From assembly GCA_027450165.1 (NCBI GenBank), contig DAIDKE010000003.1, positions 62,001-126,000 on the forward strand: 64,000 bases of DNA, read 5' to 3'. Both the position numbers and the translations under genes were made by a program. Below, piece by piece: positions 61,486-64,000 of this stretch. Below the pieces are notes generated by a model. That model was not told where the DNA came from and did not search any database. It worked only from the letters and a program-made list of their open reading frames with translations. The stretch comes from Candidatus Saccharimonadota bacterium (GTDB lineage: Bacteria > Patescibacteriota > Saccharimonadia > Saccharimonadales > Saccharimonadaceae). Every line of letters starts with the position of its first letter. Position 1 is the stretch's first letter.

Positions 61486-63731
61486 GCGAACTACTGCCGG
61501 ACCCCGAGCTGGCGCGCTGGGAGGACCCCGTGCAACCCGACCAGCTGGCGCTCGGTGAGATCCGCGCCGAGACGTTTGACGTGTCGGCCGTGCCGCCTGG
61601 CAAGCGGGCGGTCATCTACATCCGGGTCTCCAGCGCAGGCCAGGTCAACACCGACTACGACCCTGAGGGCATCTCGCTGCCCGCCCAGCGCAAGGCCTGC
61701 CACCACAAGGCCGACCAGATGGGCATCGCCATCATCGACGAGTACGTCGAACCGGGCCGCAGCGCCACCGAGATATCCCGCCGCATCGCCTTCCGCCAGA
61801 TGCTGGCCCGCATCCGCGCCCAGCAAGACGTCGACTACGTCATCGTCTACAAGCTGTCCCGCCTGGCCCGCAACCGCTACGACGAGGCCTTGGTCGGTGT
61901 CGAGCTGGCCAAGTTGGACATCACGCTAGTGTCGGCGACCGAGCAGATCGACGGCTCCCCCGTCGGCCAGCTGATGCAGGGCATGCTGGCAGTGATCAAC
62001 GAGTACCAGTCGCGCGAATCCGGGGCCGACATCGCCTACAAGATGGGCGAGAAGGCCAAGCACGGTGGCACCCTCGGCCTGGCCCCACTCGGCTACCGCA
62101 ACGTCATCGACACCTTCGAGGGCCGGCAAATCCGCACCGTCGCCACCGATGAGGAGCGGGCACCCTTCGTCAAGCTGGCCTTCGAGCTCTTCGCCACCGG
62201 CGAGTACACGCTCGCCGCTCTCGCCGAAGAGCTCACCGACCGCGGCCTGCTGACCCGCTCTTCGGCGCGGCGCACAGCCCGTGCAGTGTCGGCCAGCCAG
62301 CTGCAGCGCCTGCTGAAGGACCGCTACTACCTGGGCATCGTCAACTACAAGGGCGAGGAGTTCGCTGGCCGACACGAGGCCCTGGTCGACGAGGAGCTCT
62401 TCGACCGCGTCCAGGAGATCGTCCGCACCCGCGGCCACTCCGGCGAACGCCGACGCCTGCACCACCACTTCCTGAAGGGCACCGTCTACTGCGGCGAGTG
62501 CAAGCGGGTCCGCGGCGTCGACCAGCGCCTGTTGCTGCAGCGAGCCATCGGTCGCCACGGCGGCGAGTACTACTACTTCTTCTGCCCGAACCGCCGCGAC
62601 GGGACGTGCCACCAGCCCTTCCACGACCTGGGCCGCGTCGAAGAGGCCGTCGAGCGGCACTACAAGCGCAAGCGCTTCTCGGCCGAGTTCATCGCCCTCG
62701 TACGCCGCATGATGGACGAGGCGGTCAGCGACCAGGACGAGGCCCAACGCCTCCTCAAGCAGCAGCTCGACGAGCAGATCGACCGGCTGGACACCCAGGA
62801 GGAGAACCTGATCGACCTGGCCGCCGACGGCGAGCTGCCGCACGACAAGATCAAGGCCCGACTGTTCAAGATCCAGCGCGAGCGCGAGCGGCTGACCGAA
62901 CAGGCGGCGGTCGTCGACACCGACCTCAAGGCCGGTCAGCGGGTCATCGACGATCAGCTGAACCTGCTGCGCGACGTCTACCGGCTGTACATGAAGGCCG
63001 GCGAAGAGAACAAGCGGCGCCTCAACCAGCTGATCTACAAGGCCATCTACGTCGAGGACTTCACCGACACCGAAGTCACCGGCAACGACATCAAGGACCC
63101 CTACGACGCCCTCTACGCCGGGCAAGCGGCGTTCGACGCCGTGGGGCGACAGAACAATGCCGAGCAGGCCACTGCCGCCTACCGGCGCGCCCACGCGGCC
63201 AACCACGCCGACAAAGACGAAGGGGCGGTCCACTTGGACCGCCCCGACACTCCCGCTGCGCGTTGGGCCTCGTGCTTCACCGCCGCGTTGTCGGGCGGGG
63301 GTTTGACTAAGCCTCAAATGGTGGACGTCCTGCGATGCTACGCAAACCCCCAGGAGTGGCAGAGCCGCAGGTCAGGGACGATTCGGGCGCTGATCGAGGC
63401 TCGGACACCTGATGAGAGTCAAACCCCGCGAACACACCCCCGCCGCTTCACTCGCCTAACGAACGAGCAGGTCACCGCCCTACTCGAGGCCTACCGGGCC
63501 GGAGAGAGCACCTACCAGCTCGCCGAACGCTTCGGAGTCCACCGTCAGACGGTGGCGGCGACGCTACGCCGGGCCGGCATTGCGACCCACGGGCTGGAGC
63601 GCGTCGAGCTGACCGACGAGCAGCGTGCCGAAGCGCAACGGCTATGGAGCGGCGGTGTCTCGTACCACCAGATCGGTATCACCCTCGGCGTCAGCGAACG
63701 GGCGGTGTCACGAACGCTGAGGCAGGGCTAG
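61482..63731 (+). CDS. Large serine recombinase / integrase
   Basis: 749 residues. Catalytic resolvase domain (about 42-190) with VIYIRVSSAGQVNTD carrying the nucleophilic serine and KLSRLARNRYDEAL; recombinase domain (about 200-310, TLGLAPLGYRN); zinc ribbon (about 340-385, VYCGECKRV and FFCPNRRDGTC); coiled coil (about 425-500); and a C-terminal region with two helix-turn-helix units (TYQLAERFGVHRQTVAATLR and YHQIGITLGVSERAVSRTLR). Third codon positions are nearly all G or C, unlike the rest of the window. AAGGAGG precedes the ATG. It would integrate and, with a helper, excise the element bounded by the tRNA-Phe remnant. The extra HTH tail is unusual. Confidence 0.93.
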   Translation: MSELLPDPELARWEDPVQPDQLALGEIRAETFDVSAVPPGKRAVIYIRVSSAGQVNTDYDPEGISLPAQRKACHHKADQMGIAIIDEYVEPGRSATEISRRIAFRQMLARIRAQQDVDYVIVYKLSRLARNRYDEALVGVELAKLDITLVSATEQIDGSPVGQLMQGMLAVINEYQSRESGADIAYKMGEKAKHGGTLGLAPLGYRNVIDTFEGRQIRTVATDEERAPFVKLAFELFATGEYTLAALAEELTDRGLLTRSSARRTARAVSASQLQRLLKDRYYLGIVNYKGEEFAGRHEALVDEELFDRVQEIVRTRGHSGERRRLHHHFLKGTVYCGECKRVRGVDQRLLLQRAIGRHGGEYYYFFCPNRRDGTCHQPFHDLGRVEEAVERHYKRKRFSAEFIALVRRMMDEAVSDQDEAQRLLKQQLDEQIDRLDTQEENLIDLAADGELPHDKIKARLFKIQRERERLTEQAAVVDTDLKAGQRVIDDQLNLLRDVYRLYMKAGEENKRRLNQLIYKAIYVEDFTDTEVTGNDIKDPYDALYAGQAAFDAVGRQNNAEQATAAYRRAHAANHADKDEGAVHLDRPDTPAARWASCFTAALSGGGLTKPQMVDVLRCYANPQEWQSRRSGTIRALIEARTPDESQTPRTHPRRFTRLTNEQVTALLEAYRAGESTYQLAERFGVHRQTVAATLRRAGIATHGLERVELTDEQRAEAQRLWSGGVSYHQIGITLGVSERAVSRTLRQG

Positions 63732-63807
63732 TGGCGGCCGCTGCTCAGGGACGAGCCCGGATGCACTATTGGCTATTCTCCCTTGGAAACATCGGACATT
63801 TCCAGTT

Positions 63808-64000
63808 CTACCTGATCTCGCGAATCCGCTGATTGGCGTAATCCCCGACATAGACGGCGCCTGACGAATCCACGGCCACGCCGTCCGGACCCTCGAACTG
63901 GGCGCTGGTGCCCGTGCCGTCTGCAAAACCGTAAACCCCCGAGCCCGCCAGAGTCGTCACGACACCAGACGAAGTAATCTTGCGGACTCGCTGATTCTTT
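63808..64000 (-). CDS. NHL-repeat protein, C-terminal part (5' end outside window)
   Basis: 64 C-terminal codons ending in TAG at 63808-63810. The sequence contains VRKITSSGVVTTLAGSGVYG, then ADGTGTSAQFEGPDGVAVDS and VYVGDYANQRIREIR, which is one full NHL repeat plus parts of its neighbours. It is GC-rich like the adjacent recombinase, with which it converges. It has no cysteines in this part, unlike the propeller at 49451. The nature of the rest of the protein is unknown. Confidence 0.8.
   Translation of the reverse strand, partial: KNQRVRKITSSGVVTTLAGSGVYGFADGTGTSAQFEGPDGVAVDSSGAVYVGDYANQRIREIR

Larger units (their letters stand above)
61176..64000. mobile_element. End of a GC-rich integrated element (or chimeric join)
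   Basis: Base composition changes sharply at about 61220 and stays GC-rich to the window end. The boundary falls in the anticodon loop of a tRNA-Phe remnant, and the first large gene inside is a serine recombinase, as expected for an integrative element whose far end would restore a full tRNA-Phe beyond the window. The donor looks actinobacterial by codon use. A misassembly cannot be excluded from sequence alone. Confidence 0.55.

Noticed and set aside
61926-63317. 463-codon open frame on the minus strand and 270-codon plus-strand frame inside the recombinase
   Set aside because: High GC lowers stop frequency; the plus-strand recombinase frame has clear catalytic motifs and codon bias, so these are shadows.

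Overview
The window looks like a chromosome segment of a Saccharibacteria (TM7, Candidate Phyla Radiation) genome. The evidence is a compact layout with many 4-nt ATGA overlaps, a very short ribosomal protein L32 without zinc-binding cysteines, an rpsP-KH-trmD cluster without rimM, a DNA ligase LigA that has lost its zinc finger, and abundant proline-rich, single-span membrane proteins. A cytochrome bo3 quinol oxidase operon is also known from environmental Saccharibacteria. TGA is used as a normal stop (several ATGA overlaps), so the UGA-to-glycine recoding of SR1/Gracilibacteria does not apply. The assignment is inferred from gene content only.

Layout. 1-9 kb: partial inorganic pyrophosphatase, a phospholipase-D-like protein, then a minus-strand respiratory/redox block (cyoABCDE, ndh, membrane FKBP, trxB). 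9-13.7 kb: pheS and pheT with a flavin-fold gene translationally coupled between them, and two small membrane proteins. 13.7-16.7 kb: aquaporin, RmuC, two membrane proteins. 16.8-21.2 kb: tRNA-Gln followed by an accessory-looking block (candidate PD-(D/E)xK nuclease, two HAD phosphatases, DUF1697, nucleotidyltransferase, DUF378). 21.2-30 kb: NagZ-like hydrolase, a heterodimeric ABC exporter, a P-type ATPase and two membrane proteins. 30-39.7 kb: translation and cell-wall core (trmD, KH protein, rpsP, rnc, Nudix, nusB, rpmF, leuS, MurF-like ligase). 39.7-40.7 kb: two tRNA-Ala genes and an RRM protein. 40.7-48.6 kb: ABC exporter, ligA, membrane protein, HtpX, Tim44-like protein, LemA, DUF4342. 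48.6-52.1 kb: a GC-rich helix-hairpin-helix gene, a prepilin fused to an NHL beta-propeller, and a cluster of tRNA-Leu, HNH nuclease, tRNA-Cys, tRNA-Gly and a decayed serine recombinase. 52.2-61.1 kb: SHOCT protein, Nudix, HtrA protease, tRNA-Val and tRNA-Gly, PAP2, an NRAMP-like transporter, LCP and DedA proteins. 61.2-64 kb: an abrupt GC-rich segment that begins at the anticodon loop of a truncated tRNA-Phe and carries a large serine recombinase and part of a second NHL-repeat protein. This is best read as one end of an integrated element, or as an assembly join.

How the genes fit together. NDH-2 plus the bo3 oxidase would oxidise NADH with oxygen through an acquired or imported quinol, without complex I. 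The surface set (NHL-prepilin, LCP, NagZ, HtrA, LemA/Tim44-like/HtpX) suits an organism that attaches to other cells. Many genes carry an extended -10 hexamer with its last base 6-7 nt before the start codon and no Shine-Dalgarno, which points to widespread leaderless transcription. The most unusual signals are a 126-nt imperfect palindrome inserted in frame in leuS, altered D-loop/T-loop tertiary pairs in tRNA-Gly (U19-A56) and tRNA-Cys (A18/G55), and the pilin-propeller fusion.
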